Origin: Pseudocitrobacter faecalis
Lineage (GTDB): Bacteria > Pseudomonadota > Gammaproteobacteria > Enterobacterales > Enterobacteriaceae
Length of the DNA: 64,000 nucleotides
Assembly: GCA_003315335.1 (NCBI GenBank)
Contig: QNRL01000008.1
Location: 124,001-188,000 of the forward strand
Reading direction: 5' to 3'
The notes below the pieces were generated by a model, which was not told where the DNA came from, searched no databases, and saw only the letters and a program-made list of their open reading frames with translations. The position numbers and the translations under genes are program-made. Below, one piece after another: positions 49,732 to 60,766 of this stretch; within the stretch, counting starts at the first letter, position 1; every line of letters begins with the position of its first letter.

Positions 49732-52317
49732 ATGGACGAGCTGGTAATCCTTGGCTGTATCGTACTTTTCTTTGCGCTGGTGGTGGTGCCCATCCTGGCG
49801 ATTGTCGCCATTAATCGTACTTCCGCCATGCGCTACGAGATTTCGCTGCTTCGCCGTCGGCTGGAGGAACTGGAGCAGCGTGGTGTCACTGACGCGCCGG
49901 AGCCAAATCCTGTTGCGGCTGTTGAACCGGCGATTCCCGTCGCCCCTTCCCAATCTGAGCCCGCCAATCCCTGGCAGCCCACTGAAAAAGAAGAACCCGT
50001 ATCAGTACCCGTACGCGAGACATCGTCGGCATTTGGCGGCGTATTCACCTCGCTGTTACGCTGGTTTATGCAGGGCAACCCACTGGCTAAGCTGGGTATT
50101 CTGCTGCTGTTTCTTGGGCTCTCTTTCTTGTTGCGCTATACGGTTGAGCACGCGCTGTTTCCGCTGGAGCTGCGTCTTGTGGCAGCAGCGCTTTGCGCGG
50201 TGGTACTGCTGGCTATCGGCTGGCGATTACGCCTTAAGCAGCGTGTCTATGCGTTGATCCTGCAAGGTGGCGCAACGGGCGTGCTTTATCTCACCGTATT
50301 CGGTGCATTTCGCCTGTGGCAAATGCTGCCGATGACGCTGGCCTTTACGCTGCTGGTGTTGATTTGCGCGGCAAGCGTTGGTCTGGCGGTGCTGCAAAAT
50401 GCCCTGAGCCTGGCAATGCTGGCGAGCCTTGGCGGCTACCTGGCACCGGTGCTCCTCTCTACGGGAAGCGGTAACTACGTTGCGCTGTTCTCGTTCTACC
50501 TGCTTCTGTCTATTGGCATTCTGGCGATTAGCGCGCGGCAACACTGGCGCGAACTGAATCTGTTAGGGCTGCTTTTCACCTTTGGGGTGGGTGGCTTGTG
50601 GGGCATGAATGATTATCGCCCTGAATATTGGCTTAACTGTCAGCTATTTCTCATCGCCAATATCCTGATTTTCGGCATCCTGAGCGTGCTGTTCTCCTGG
50701 CGATCGCAGGAGAAGGGCAAACGTGTGGTTGACGGCGTGCTGCTCTTCGCGCCACCGCTGATTGGCTTTGGTATGCAGTACGTCATGACGCAGCACATGA
50801 CTTACGGCCCGGCGATCAGCGCGCTGGGCTACGGTGCGTTTTATCTGGCGCTGGCGTGGCTGGTGCTGCGACGATTCCCGTCTGCGGAACGTACGCTGGT
50901 GCTGGCCGCCCTGGCGCTGGGCGGTGCATTCACCACGCTCGCCATTCCGCTGGCGCTTTCCGCGCGCTGGACGGCGATGGCCTGGGCACTGGAAGGCGTG
51001 GGTGTGCTGTGGCTGGGGATGCAACAGCAGCAGCGGCGCATGAGTTTCAGCGGCACTGCGCTATTAATACTGGCGCTGGGCAGCGGCATCTGGGCGCTGG
51101 CGGACGAGACAACGCCGCTCTCCATCATGATGATTTTCGCTGTGCTCAGCCTTTGCTGGCTCGCCGCCGCCTGGCTGTGGCGTGAAGAAATACGGCGTCT
51201 GAGTCTGGCGCTGTTAATCGGCGGCGTCGTATTCTGGGTGATTGCCCTCGCGGGGGCGGCACAGCTCATTACTACCCAGGGCGCAACCTCAGGATTTGTC
51301 CTGCTCGCGTTGATATCCCTCTCTGCCTGGGTCTGGCGTTTTATGCGCCAGCGTCTGGCATGGGGAGAACTCGGCTTTGCGCAGTGGCTGCTCTGGCCTG
51401 CCATGCTGCTGATGCTGTCCGAGCAAATTCATCAGCAGCAGATTTTCGCCGCAGGCTGGCATAATCTGGCGTGGATGATTGCCCTGCCGTCTGCGTTCAC
51501 GCTGCTTTATCGTGATGACAGCGCAGTGCCAGCACGTTTTTCGCAGGGGCTGCATCTCGCCTTGTTATGGATGTTGATGCTGGCGTTTGGCGTAGAGCTA
51601 TTGTGGTTTGTGCAGTCACTGCCGTGGGGCATGCAGGGGTGGCAGAGCGGTCTGCTGATGGCTGCGGGCGGCATAACCATTTTGCTGGTACATGCCGCGC
51701 TTCGTCGGGACTGGTGGCCTTTCTGCCGCTGGCCAGAACTTTACAGCGGCGTGGCGATTGCCCCGATGGCGGCCCTGCTGCTCGGTTTGCTGGTCGTGAC
51801 CAACTTACAAAGCGGCCTGGTCTACCGACAGCTCTATCTGCCATTGATGAATCCTCTGGAAGAAGGTGCGGCTTTTGCGCTGCTTGGGCTTTACGTTGCA
51901 GAGCGCTATGTCCGGCGCCATCTGCCGTCGGCGTGGCGCGCATCCGGTGCGTTGCTGCTCGCCGGGCTGGCTTTCTGGTGGCTGAATGGCATGCTGATGC
52001 GCGCGCTGGCATGGTATGGCGATATTGCGTGGGACTTCAGTGCGCTCTGGCATTCACGCCTTGTCCAGACCACCTTTGCGCTGTTCTGGATGTTTATCGC
52101 GCTGGTTATCATGATTCGGGCAACGCGCAGCGTATCGCGGAAAATGTGGTTATCTGGCGCTGTGCTATTAGGGGTGGTGATTATCAAACTGATGCTGGTC
52201 GACAGCGCAGGCGGCGGTGGTCTGGCGCGTGCGGTGGCGTTTATTGGTGTGGCGATACTGGTACTTATTGTCGGCTATTTCTCGCCGTTGCCACCCAAAG
52301 CAGGAGAGCAAAAATGA
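49732..52317 (+). CDS. DUF2339 polytopic membrane protein
   Basis: An 861-residue inner-membrane protein. A first membrane segment (LVILGCIVLFFALVVVPILA) is followed by a short coiled stretch (YEISLLRRRLEELEQ), a Pro/Glu-rich linker (about 55-115), then about 20 further hydrophobic segments to the end. It belongs to the DUF2339 family of unknown function. The start at ATG 49732 has AAAGGTGG upstream. Its TGA overlaps the ATG of the next gene. No catalytic motif is seen. Confidence 0.85.
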   Translation: MDELVILGCIVLFFALVVVPILAIVAINRTSAMRYEISLLRRRLEELEQRGVTDAPEPNPVAAVEPAIPVAPSQSEPANPWQPTEKEEPVSVPVRETSSAFGGVFTSLLRWFMQGNPLAKLGILLLFLGLSFLLRYTVEHALFPLELRLVAAALCAVVLLAIGWRLRLKQRVYALILQGGATGVLYLTVFGAFRLWQMLPMTLAFTLLVLICAASVGLAVLQNALSLAMLASLGGYLAPVLLSTGSGNYVALFSFYLLLSIGILAISARQHWRELNLLGLLFTFGVGGLWGMNDYRPEYWLNCQLFLIANILIFGILSVLFSWRSQEKGKRVVDGVLLFAPPLIGFGMQYVMTQHMTYGPAISALGYGAFYLALAWLVLRRFPSAERTLVLAALALGGAFTTLAIPLALSARWTAMAWALEGVGVLWLGMQQQQRRMSFSGTALLILALGSGIWALADETTPLSIMMIFAVLSLCWLAAAWLWREEIRRLSLALLIGGVVFWVIALAGAAQLITTQGATSGFVLLALISLSAWVWRFMRQRLAWGELGFAQWLLWPAMLLMLSEQIHQQQIFAAGWHNLAWMIALPSAFTLLYRDDSAVPARFSQGLHLALLWMLMLAFGVELLWFVQSLPWGMQGWQSGLLMAAGGITILLVHAALRRDWWPFCRWPELYSGVAIAPMAALLLGLLVVTNLQSGLVYRQLYLPLMNPLEEGAAFALLGLYVAERYVRRHLPSAWRASGALLLAGLAFWWLNGMLMRALAWYGDIAWDFSALWHSRLVQTTFALFWMFIALVIMIRATRSVSRKMWLSGAVLLGVVIIKLMLVDSAGGGGLARAVAFIGVAILVLIVGYFSPLPPKAGEQK

Positions 52318-53678
52318 AACGGATAAAAGCGATTGTTTGCAGCGTGCTTCTGATGGGCAGCTTTTTGGCTATAGCGGCGGAATCCCCGCGAGACTACGCC
52401 ACGGGAATGACGCTGGAAACATCTTCGTCATCCCCGTGGTATCGCGTGGCGTTACCGCGAGAGGTCTATCAGCACAGTGCCTGGCCCGATCTGCGGGACG
52501 TTCGGGTATTTAATCAGCAGGGGGAGCGTGTTCCCTTTACGTTAATGACGAATCCAACGCCACCTGCCGTAGCGGATTCGGTCGCCCTGCGCCTGTTTCC
52601 TTTAGCGGCCTCGCCGCTCGCCTCGACGGATGCCAGCGCGCCGCAGACGATCCGCCTGAAGGCAGCCAATGGCGTGGAAATTAATCTTCAGGGCGATGAG
52701 GCAAAATCGGTTGGCCAGAGCTATTTACTGACTTTACCGGATAGCCGGGAAGCCTCGCTGCGTCTGACGCAGTTGCGGCTGGATTGGGCGGCGTCGAGCG
52801 CAAACTGGCAGGGTAAAGCATCGGTTTACGCCAGCCGGGATCTCAGCCACTGGCAGCGCGTTCAGGAAAATGCGCCGTTGATGGATCTTTCCCGTGATGG
52901 CGATCGATTAAAGTTGAACACCGTGGCCGCCGAACTGACATTGTCGCCTGAAGGTCGGCGCTACTTGCTGCTGGTTCTCGATCCACAAACGCCTGTGCCG
53001 GCGTTAAAAAGCGTAATGGCCGTGGCGCAACCGCAAGAGCCGCTTACTGAGCGTATTCAGCTGCCAGCGGCGGCCGTTAAAAACACATCAACTGAAGCTA
53101 TCTGGCGATGGGATCGGCCACAACCGCTGAGCACACTTTCCATCATGCTGATGAATGAAGGTGTGTTACCGGTTGATATCACCTGGCGAAGCGATGAGAA
53201 AAGCGAGTGGCGGCCACTGGCGAAAAGCGTGCTGTTTAACGTTAACGATCAAACACAGGAGGCGTTCCCGCTCTCTGGAAACGTTGTTGAGGCCATTCGT
53301 ATCACCACGGTGGATGCCCATCTGCCGCAGACGCTGCCGAGGGTGACCGGGGAGCGTGAGGCAAAAGTGCTGGTTTTTAACGCGCAGGGCAAAGGCCCCT
53401 ATATGCTGGCCTGGGGAAATAAGGCGGCGGAAAACGCGGCGTTGAGTCTGAACCAGCTCATTCCTGAATCGCTCACGGCGAGCAAAAATGTCGAGACGCT
53501 GCCCTGGGCGCAGCCGCTGGAGGCCGTAAAACTGGGTGGTGAGGCTCGGTTGCAGGCGGTGAGTGCCGGTGAACAACAGAAATTGTGGGTTGCCCTTGCG
53601 GTGTGGGCGGTGCTTATCGTGGGCGTGGGGGCATTACTGATAGTGGCGTGGCGAATCTGGCGAGAAGTCCGGCGCTAA
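52314..53678 (+). CDS. DUF3999 exported protein
   Basis: A 454-residue protein with an N-terminal signal (IVCSVLLMGSFLAIAAE) and a C-terminal membrane segment (VALAVWAVLIVGVGALLIV) plus a basic tail, so a periplasmic beta-rich domain anchored at its C-terminus. It belongs to DUF3999, which occurs next to DUF2339. The ATG at 52314 overlaps the previous stop (ATGA). The frame continues open far upstream inside the neighbouring gene, but homology and signal place the start here. Function unknown. Confidence 0.85.
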   Translation: MKRIKAIVCSVLLMGSFLAIAAESPRDYATGMTLETSSSSPWYRVALPREVYQHSAWPDLRDVRVFNQQGERVPFTLMTNPTPPAVADSVALRLFPLAASPLASTDASAPQTIRLKAANGVEINLQGDEAKSVGQSYLLTLPDSREASLRLTQLRLDWAASSANWQGKASVYASRDLSHWQRVQENAPLMDLSRDGDRLKLNTVAAELTLSPEGRRYLLLVLDPQTPVPALKSVMAVAQPQEPLTERIQLPAAAVKNTSTEAIWRWDRPQPLSTLSIMLMNEGVLPVDITWRSDEKSEWRPLAKSVLFNVNDQTQEAFPLSGNVVEAIRITTVDAHLPQTLPRVTGEREAKVLVFNAQGKGPYMLAWGNKAAENAALSLNQLIPESLTASKNVETLPWAQPLEAVKLGGEARLQAVSAGEQQKLWVALAVWAVLIVGVGALLIVAWRIWREVRR

Positions 53679-53684
53679 AGACAA

Positions 53685-53710
53685 AAAAGGCTCGCCTGCG
53701 CGAGCCTTTT
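53685..53710. terminator. Bidirectional terminator between DUF3999 gene and tsaA
   Basis: AAAAGGCTCGC pairs perfectly with GCGAGCCTTTT around CTGC, with A and T runs for both convergent genes. Confidence 0.9.
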
Positions 53711-53723
53711 CTTCATCCGCCGA

Positions 53724-54326
53724 TTACAGGCTGGAGACGTTTTCGGTCAGGTATTTTGCTACGCCGTCCGGGGACGCCGCCATACCTTCTTTGCCTTTTT
53801 CCCACTGAGCCGGGCACACTTCGCCGTGCTCTTCGTGGAACTGCAGCGCGTCAACCATACGCAGCATTTCGTCGATGTTACGGCCCAGCGGCAGATCGTT
53901 AACGACCTGGTGGCGAACAACGCCGTTGGCGTCGATCAGGAAAGAACCACGCAGCGCCACGCCCGCGTCCGGGTGCTCGATGCCGTAGGCTTTCTGGATT
54001 TCGCGTTTGATGTCAGCAACCATCGCGTATTTCACTGCACCGATGCCGCCTTTATCGACCGGGGTGTTACGCCATGCGTTGTGAACGAATTCGGAGTCAA
54101 AGGACACACCGACCACTTCTACACCGCGTTTCTGGAACTCTTCGTAGCGTTTATCGAACGCGATCAATTCAGACGGGCAGACAAAGGTGAAGTCCATTGG
54201 CCAGAAGAACAGCACGGTGGCTTTGCCGTTGGTGTGCTGTTTGAAGTTAAAGTTTTCAACGATTTCGCCGTTACCGAGCACTGCCGCAGCGGTAAAGTCA
54301 GGTGCCTGACGAGTAACCAGAACCAT
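53724..54326 (-). CDS. tsaA: Thiol peroxidase of the AhpC/TSA family
   Basis: A 200-residue typical 2-Cys peroxiredoxin. The peroxidatic C50 lies in DFTFVCPSE and the resolving C171 in GEVCPAQW; a YF-type C-terminal extension is not evident. It reduces hydrogen peroxide and organic peroxides. A Salmonella gene (tsaA) has the same place between malZ and acpH and is absent from E. coli there; the symbol follows that. The start at ATG 54326 has AAGGAG upstream; longer readings are not supported. Confidence 0.88.
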   Translation of the reverse strand: MVLVTRQAPDFTAAAVLGNGEIVENFNFKQHTNGKATVLFFWPMDFTFVCPSELIAFDKRYEEFQKRGVEVVGVSFDSEFVHNAWRNTPVDKGGIGAVKYAMVADIKREIQKAYGIEHPDAGVALRGSFLIDANGVVRHQVVNDLPLGRNIDEMLRMVDALQFHEEHGEVCPAQWEKGKEGMAASPDGVAKYLTENVSSL

Positions 54327-54466
54327 GGGTTCTCCTTTGAGTATAGAAAGTAAGTAGTACGCAACGCGGGCCAGTATAGAGAGTGATCCGCGATGACTCA
54401 AAGAGGCTACAGCAATCGATATTTAACGTTCTGCCTATTAATAGACAAATGTTTGACAGGCCAGGG

Positions 54467-55048
54467 TTAAAGCTCGCGTGCTTTGGCCTGCGCCATCATC
54501 TGCGGGTAAAATTGCCAGAACTGTTTCTCAAGTTGCGCATAATGCTGGTCTAAATCGTGCCAGGAGTCGCGCAGGGCGTCCAGTTTCGGACGTCGGCTGG
54601 CCATACCGTTAAGCACGCGCTGAATAAATTCCATCTCGCGATAGCGCTCCAGCCAGCGTTCTGACCACAGATACTCGTTCAGATTCACGAAGCGCGGCGG
54701 TGAAGCGGGCAGAATCAGCGACACCTGCTCGTGAGCGTACTCGACGAACTCCGGCAGCGCCATTTGTGGCGAAAGCTGCGACCAGTGGCGCGAGAGGAAA
54801 TGATCCCACATGACATCCAGCGTAATGGGCGCGACGCGCCGCGTCTGCGGGCGGAACCATTCCAGCGCTTCCTTCACCTCGGGCAAATTATCCGTCAGCA
54901 CGTCAATGCGACGATGCATGTAAATCCCGTCGACGACCTCGGTGGGGTAGCGGTCATCCGGATTGCCGCGCACAAAATCAGCCAGCAGATTACCGGACAA
55001 CGAGCTGTCGGCGAGGTACGCGAGATGCAGGTGAGCTAAAAAATTCAT
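54467..55048 (-). CDS. acpH: Acyl carrier protein phosphodiesterase
   Basis: A 193-residue HD-like hydrolase (same as E. coli AcpH) that removes phosphopantetheine from acyl carrier protein. The N-terminus [21 protein letters not shown] and HRRIDVLTD are conserved. Divergent from queA with about 95 bp between. Confidence 0.95.
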   Translation of the reverse strand: MNFLAHLHLAYLADSSLSGNLLADFVRGNPDDRYPTEVVDGIYMHRRIDVLTDNLPEVKEALEWFRPQTRRVAPITLDVMWDHFLSRHWSQLSPQMALPEFVEYAHEQVSLILPASPPRFVNLNEYLWSERWLERYREMEFIQRVLNGMASRRPKLDALRDSWHDLDQHYAQLEKQFWQFYPQMMAQAKAREL

Positions 55049-55142
55049 CGATTATTATCTATCCAGAGGGGGATAGGGTTGCAGGGAGAACGCCCCGGCA
55101 CTAGACTACCCGCCTCATTATTAAGTCCAGAGTCTTAGAGTC

Positions 55143-56207
55143 ATGCGCCTTGCCGATTTTTCCTTTGAATTACCTGAATCCCTGATTGCCCACTATCCAC
55201 AGCCTGAGCGCAGCGGTTGCCGCTTGCTGTCGCTGGACGGGCCGACAGGCGCGCTGACGCACGGTACTTTCACCGATCTGCTCGATAAGCTCAACCCTGG
55301 CGATCTTCTGGTCTTTAATAATACCCGCGTCATTCCTGCGCGACTGTTCGGTCGCAAGGCCAGCGGCGGCAAGATTGAAGTGCTGGTTGAACGTATGCTC
55401 GATGATAATCGTATTCTGGCACATATTCGCGCTTCTAAAGCGCCGAAGCCGGGAGCGGAACTGTTGCTGGGCGATGACGAAAGCATCAATGCGACCATGG
55501 TCGCACGTCACGACGCGCTGTTTGAAGTGCAGTTTAACGATGAGCGTCCGGTACTGGATATTCTTAATAGCATCGGCCACATGCCGCTGCCGCCGTACAT
55601 CGACCGCCCGGATGAAGACGCCGACCGCGAACTTTATCAAACCGTTTACAGCAGCCGCCCTGGTGCTGTCGCGGCCCCCACTGCTGGCCTGCACTTCGAC
55701 GAGCCGCTGCTGGCTAAATTACGGGAAAAAGGCATTGATATGGCGTTTGTGACGCTGCACGTGGGGGCAGGTACTTTCCAGCCGGTTCGCGTTGAGAGCA
55801 TTGAAGAGCACACCATGCACTCCGAATATGCGGAAGTGCCACAGGAGGTGGTTGACGCGGTGCTGGCAGCGAAAGCGCGCGGTAACCGCGTGATTGCGGT
55901 AGGAACCACCTCCGTGCGTTCGCTGGAAAGCGCGGCGCAGGCGGCGAAAAACGACCTGATTGAACCGTTCTTCGGTGATACGCAGATCTTTATCTATCCG
56001 GGCTATCAGTACAAAGTGATTGACGCGCTGGTGACCAACTTCCACCTGCCGGAATCGACGCTGATTATGCTGGTTTCCGCGTTTGCGGGTTATAAACACA
56101 CCCTGCATGCCTATCACGAAGCGGTAAAAGCGGAATATCGCTTTTTTAGTTACGGTGATGCGATGTTTATCACGTACAATCCGCAGGCCATTAACGAACG
56201 TCCCTGA
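55143..56207 (+). CDS. queA: S-adenosylmethionine:tRNA ribosyltransferase-isomerase
   Basis: A 354-residue enzyme (E. coli 356) that adds epoxycyclopentane from S-adenosylmethionine to 7-aminomethyl-deazaguanine in tRNA during queuosine synthesis. The N-terminal [20 protein letters not shown] and the AAPTAGLHF and [11 protein letters not shown] motifs are conserved. First gene of the queA-tgt-yajC-secD-secF cluster; a partial palindromic repeat lies between it and tgt. Confidence 0.96.
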   Translation: MRLADFSFELPESLIAHYPQPERSGCRLLSLDGPTGALTHGTFTDLLDKLNPGDLLVFNNTRVIPARLFGRKASGGKIEVLVERMLDDNRILAHIRASKAPKPGAELLLGDDESINATMVARHDALFEVQFNDERPVLDILNSIGHMPLPPYIDRPDEDADRELYQTVYSSRPGAVAAPTAGLHFDEPLLAKLREKGIDMAFVTLHVGAGTFQPVRVESIEEHTMHSEYAEVPQEVVDAVLAAKARGNRVIAVGTTSVRSLESAAQAAKNDLIEPFFGDTQIFIYPGYQYKVIDALVTNFHLPESTLIMLVSAFAGYKHTLHAYHEAVKAEYRFFSYGDAMFITYNPQAINERP

Positions 56208-56222
56208 GTGGGGCGTGTTTTT

Positions 56223-56256
56223 CCCCTCTCTCTCAGGGAGAGGGCCGGGGTGGGGG
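56223..56256. repeat. Partial palindromic unit between queA and tgt
   Basis: A right-arm half-unit (CCCTCTCTCTCAGGGAGAGG then CCGGGGTGGGGG) lies in the 100 bp between queA and tgt. It is the only copy inside an operon and could act as a transcription-attenuating hairpin. Confidence 0.7.
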
Positions 56257-56259
56257 TGA

Positions 56260-57441
<1,182 letters not shown>

Positions 57442-57463
57442 TATTAATAATGAGGGAATTTTA

Positions 57464-57796
57464 ATGAGCTTTTTTATTTCTGATGCGATAGCAGCACCGG
57501 GTGGCGCAGCACAGGGCAGCCCGATGTCTCTGATTCTGATGCTGGTAGTGTTTGGTCTGATTTTCTACTTCATGATCCTGCGCCCACAGCAGAAACGCAC
57601 CAAAGAGCACAAAAAGCTGATGGACTCCATCGCCAAAGGTGATGAAGTGCTGACTAACGGTGGTCTGGTTGGCCGCGTAACCAAAGTAGCTGAATCCGGC
57701 TACATTGCTATCGCGCTGAACGACACCACTGAAGTGGTAATCAAACGTGACTTCGTAGCTGCCGTTCTGCCGAAAGGCACCATGAAGGCGCTGTAA
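57464..57796 (+). CDS. yajC: YajC, Sec accessory subunit
   Basis: A 110-residue inner-membrane protein (same as E. coli) with one membrane segment (SLILMLVVFGLIFYFMIL) and a cytosolic tail; part of the SecDF-YajC complex. ATG 57464 with GAGGGAA upstream; the frame extends ten codons upstream, overlapping the tgt end. Lies just before secD. Confidence 0.97.
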   Translation: MSFFISDAIAAPGGAAQGSPMSLILMLVVFGLIFYFMILRPQQKRTKEHKKLMDSIAKGDEVLTNGGLVGRVTKVAESGYIAIALNDTTEVVIKRDFVAAVLPKGTMKAL

Positions 57797-57823
57797 TTTA
57801 CTGTTTTCCCAAAGGGAACTGCC

Positions 57824-59671
57824 GTGTTAAACCGTTATCCTTTGTGGAAGTACATCATGCTGGTCGTCGTGATTATCGTCGGCCTGCTTTACGCACTTCC
57901 CAACCTGTATGGTGAGGATCCGGCTGTTCAGATCACTGGTGCGCGCGGAGTCGCCGCCAGTGAGCAAACGCTGATCCAGGTCCAGAATACTTTACAACAA
58001 GAAAAAATCACCGCGAAGTCTGTGGCACTGGAAGAGGGCGCTATTCTTGCGCGCTTCGACTCCACCGACGTCCAGTTGCGTGCCCGTGAAGCGCTGCTGA
58101 GCGTGCTGGGTGATAAATACGTCGTGGCGCTGAACCTTGCTCCTGCAACCCCGCGTTGGTTGGCGGCCATTAAAGCCGAACCGATGAAGCTGGGTCTTGA
58201 CCTGCGTGGTGGTGTTCACTTCCTGATGGAAGTGGATATGGACACGGCGCTCGGTAAGCTTCAGGAACAAAATATCGACAGTCTGCGCAGTGACCTGCGC
58301 GAGAAAAACATTCCGTATTCCAATATTCGTAAGTCAGATAACTATGGTCTGACGATTCTGTTCCGCGACAGCGCGGCACGCGATCAGGCGAATACCTGGC
58401 TGAGCTCCCGTCATCGTGACCTGGTTATCACTAATCAGGGCAGCAACCAGCTGCGCGCGGTAATGAGCGATGCGCGTCTGAGCGAAGCGCGCGAATACGC
58501 GGTACAGCAGAACATCAACATCCTGCGTAACCGTGTAAACCAACTGGGTGTGGCTGAGCCTGTGGTACAGCGTCAGGGTGCAGACCGCATCGTCGTTGAA
58601 CTGCCGGGTATTCAGGATACCGCGCGCGCCAAAGAGATTCTGGGCGCTACCGCGACGCTGGAATTCCGTCTGGTGAATACTAACGTTGACCAGTCCGCTG
58701 CCGCATCTGGCCGTGTGCCGGGCGACTCTGAAGTGAAACAGACCCGTGAAGGTCAGCCGGTTGTGCTGTACAAACGTGTGATCCTGACCGGTGACCATAT
58801 CACCGATTCCACTTCCAGCCAGGACGAATACAACCAACCGCAGGTTAACATCTCGCTGGATAGCGCAGGTGGTAACACCATGTCTAACTTCACCAAGGAC
58901 AACATCGGTAAACCGATGGCGACCCTTTTCGTGGAGTACAAAGACAGCGGTAAGAAAGATGCGAACGGTCGTGCCGTGCTGGTGAAACAGGAAGAGGTGA
59001 TTAACATCGCTAACATCCAGTCTCGTCTGGGTAACAGCTTCCGCATCACCGGTATCAACAACCCGAACGAAGCACGTCAGCTCTCTCTGCTGCTGCGTGC
59101 CGGTGCGCTGATTGCGCCGATTCAGATTGTTGAAGAACGTACCATCGGCCCAACTCTGGGTATGCAGAACATCAAGCAGGGTCTGGAAGCGTGTCTGGCT
59201 GGCCTGGCAGTTTCTATCCTGTTCATGATTTTCTTCTACAAGAAATTTGGTCTGATCGCGACCAGCGCACTGATTGCAAACCTGGTACTGATCGTTGGTA
59301 TCATGTCACTGCTGCCAGGGGCCACGCTGAGTATGCCGGGTATTGCAGGTATCGTGCTAACCCTTGCGGTGGCGGTCGACGCCAACGTACTGATCAACGA
59401 ACGTATCAAAGAAGAGTTGAGCAACGGGCGTTCGGTGCAGCAGGCAATCAACGAAGGTTATGCGGGCGCATTCAGTTCCATCTTTGATGCGAACATCACC
59501 ACGCTGATTAAAGTTCTGATCCTGTATGCAGTCGGCACCGGGGCAATCAAAGGCTTTGCTATCACCACCGGTATCGGTGTGGCAACGTCGATGTTTACCG
59601 CAATTGTCGGTACGCGTGCCATCGTAAACCTGTTGTATGGCGGCAAACGCATCAACAAGCTGTCAATCTGA
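57824..59671 (+). CDS. secD: Protein translocase subunit SecD
   Basis: A 615-residue inner-membrane protein (same as E. coli), one half of the proton-driven motor that helps exported proteins leave SecYEG. TM1 lies at residues 7-27, a large periplasmic domain follows ([13 protein letters not shown] marks its start), then five membrane segments with [14 protein letters not shown] and [15 protein letters not shown]. The start is GTG 57824, as in E. coli. secF begins ten bases after its stop. Confidence 0.97.
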   Translation: MLNRYPLWKYIMLVVVIIVGLLYALPNLYGEDPAVQITGARGVAASEQTLIQVQNTLQQEKITAKSVALEEGAILARFDSTDVQLRAREALLSVLGDKYVVALNLAPATPRWLAAIKAEPMKLGLDLRGGVHFLMEVDMDTALGKLQEQNIDSLRSDLREKNIPYSNIRKSDNYGLTILFRDSAARDQANTWLSSRHRDLVITNQGSNQLRAVMSDARLSEAREYAVQQNINILRNRVNQLGVAEPVVQRQGADRIVVELPGIQDTARAKEILGATATLEFRLVNTNVDQSAAASGRVPGDSEVKQTREGQPVVLYKRVILTGDHITDSTSSQDEYNQPQVNISLDSAGGNTMSNFTKDNIGKPMATLFVEYKDSGKKDANGRAVLVKQEEVINIANIQSRLGNSFRITGINNPNEARQLSLLLRAGALIAPIQIVEERTIGPTLGMQNIKQGLEACLAGLAVSILFMIFFYKKFGLIATSALIANLVLIVGIMSLLPGATLSMPGIAGIVLTLAVAVDANVLINERIKEELSNGRSVQQAINEGYAGAFSSIFDANITTLIKVLILYAVGTGAIKGFAITTGIGVATSMFTAIVGTRAIVNLLYGGKRINKLSI

Positions 59672-59681
59672 GGAGTGCGTT

Positions 59682-60653
59682 GTGGCACAGGAATATACTG
59701 TTGAACAATTGAACCATGGCCGTAAAGTCTATGACTTTATGCGCTGGGATTACTGGGCTTTCGGCATCTCTGGCCTGCTGTTGGTAGCTGCCATCGTCAT
59801 CATGGGCGTACGCGGCTTCAACTGGGGTCTGGATTTCACCGGTGGTACGGTAATCGAAATTACGCTGGAAAAACCGGCTGAAATTGACGTGATGCGCGAA
59901 GCGCTGCAGAAGGCGGGCTTTGAAGAGCCTCAACTGCAGAACTTCGGTAGCAGCCACGACATCATGGTCCGTATGCCGCCGACTGAAGGCGAAAATGGCG
60001 GCCAGGTGCTGGGGAGCCAGGTTCTGAAGGTGATTAACGAATCCACCAGTCAGAACGCGGCGGTGAAACGTATCGAGTTCGTTGGGCCGAGCGTGGGGGC
60101 AGACCTTGCGCAAACCGGGGCAATGGCGCTGATCGTGGCACTGATTTCCATCCTCGTTTATGTCGGTTTCCGCTTCGAGTGGCGACTGGCGGCGGGCGTG
60201 GTTATTTCACTGGCGCACGACGTTATCATTACGCTTGGGATCCTGTCGTTATTCCATATCGAGATTGACCTGACTATCGTGGCATCGTTGATGTCGGTTA
60301 TCGGTTACTCATTGAACGATAGCATCGTGGTTTCTGACCGTATTCGTGAAAACTTCCGCAAAATTCGTCGCGGGACGCCTTACGAAATCTTTAACGTGTC
60401 ACTGACCCAGACGCTGCACCGTACGTTGATCACTTCCGGTACGACATTAGTGGTTATTCTGATGCTGTACCTCTTTGGTGGTCCGGTACTGGAAGGCTTC
60501 TCACTGACCATGCTGATTGGTGTCTCTATCGGTACGGCTTCTTCTATCTATGTTGCGTCTGCACTGGCGCTGAAACTGGGTATGAAGCGCGAGCACATGC
60601 TGCAGCAGAAAGTCGAGAAAGAAGGGGCGGATCAACCGTCAATTCTGCCGTAA
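59682..60653 (+). CDS. secF: Protein translocase subunit SecF
   Basis: A 323-residue partner of SecD (same as E. coli) with six membrane segments, the [11 protein letters not shown] motif after TM1 and [15 protein letters not shown] in the membrane core. The start is GTG 59682 ([15 protein letters not shown]), preceded by GAGGAGTG. A terminator follows, ending the queA-secF cluster. Confidence 0.97.
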   Translation: MAQEYTVEQLNHGRKVYDFMRWDYWAFGISGLLLVAAIVIMGVRGFNWGLDFTGGTVIEITLEKPAEIDVMREALQKAGFEEPQLQNFGSSHDIMVRMPPTEGENGGQVLGSQVLKVINESTSQNAAVKRIEFVGPSVGADLAQTGAMALIVALISILVYVGFRFEWRLAAGVVISLAHDVIITLGILSLFHIEIDLTIVASLMSVIGYSLNDSIVVSDRIRENFRKIRRGTPYEIFNVSLTQTLHRTLITSGTTLVVILMLYLFGGPVLEGFSLTMLIGVSIGTASSIYVASALALKLGMKREHMLQQKVEKEGADQPSILP

Positions 60654-60676
60654 GACGACTTTTCCGTCAGAATCGG

Positions 60677-60705
60677 AATCCCGGTCGCAAGGCCGGGATT
60701 TTTTT
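60677..60705 (+). terminator. Intrinsic terminator of secF
   Basis: AATCCCGG pairs with CCGGGATT around nine bases, followed by TTTTT. Confidence 0.85.
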
Positions 60706-60766
60706 ATTACAGCTCTGCCAATATTCGTTACTCTCCGTGGATGGCCTTTGACATGGAGTAACGCCA

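Noticed and set aside
51567-52313. Possible 249-codon N-terminal extension of the DUF3999 gene
   Set aside because: It lies in another frame of the DUF2339 gene; a signal peptide and ATGA overlap put the true start at 52314.
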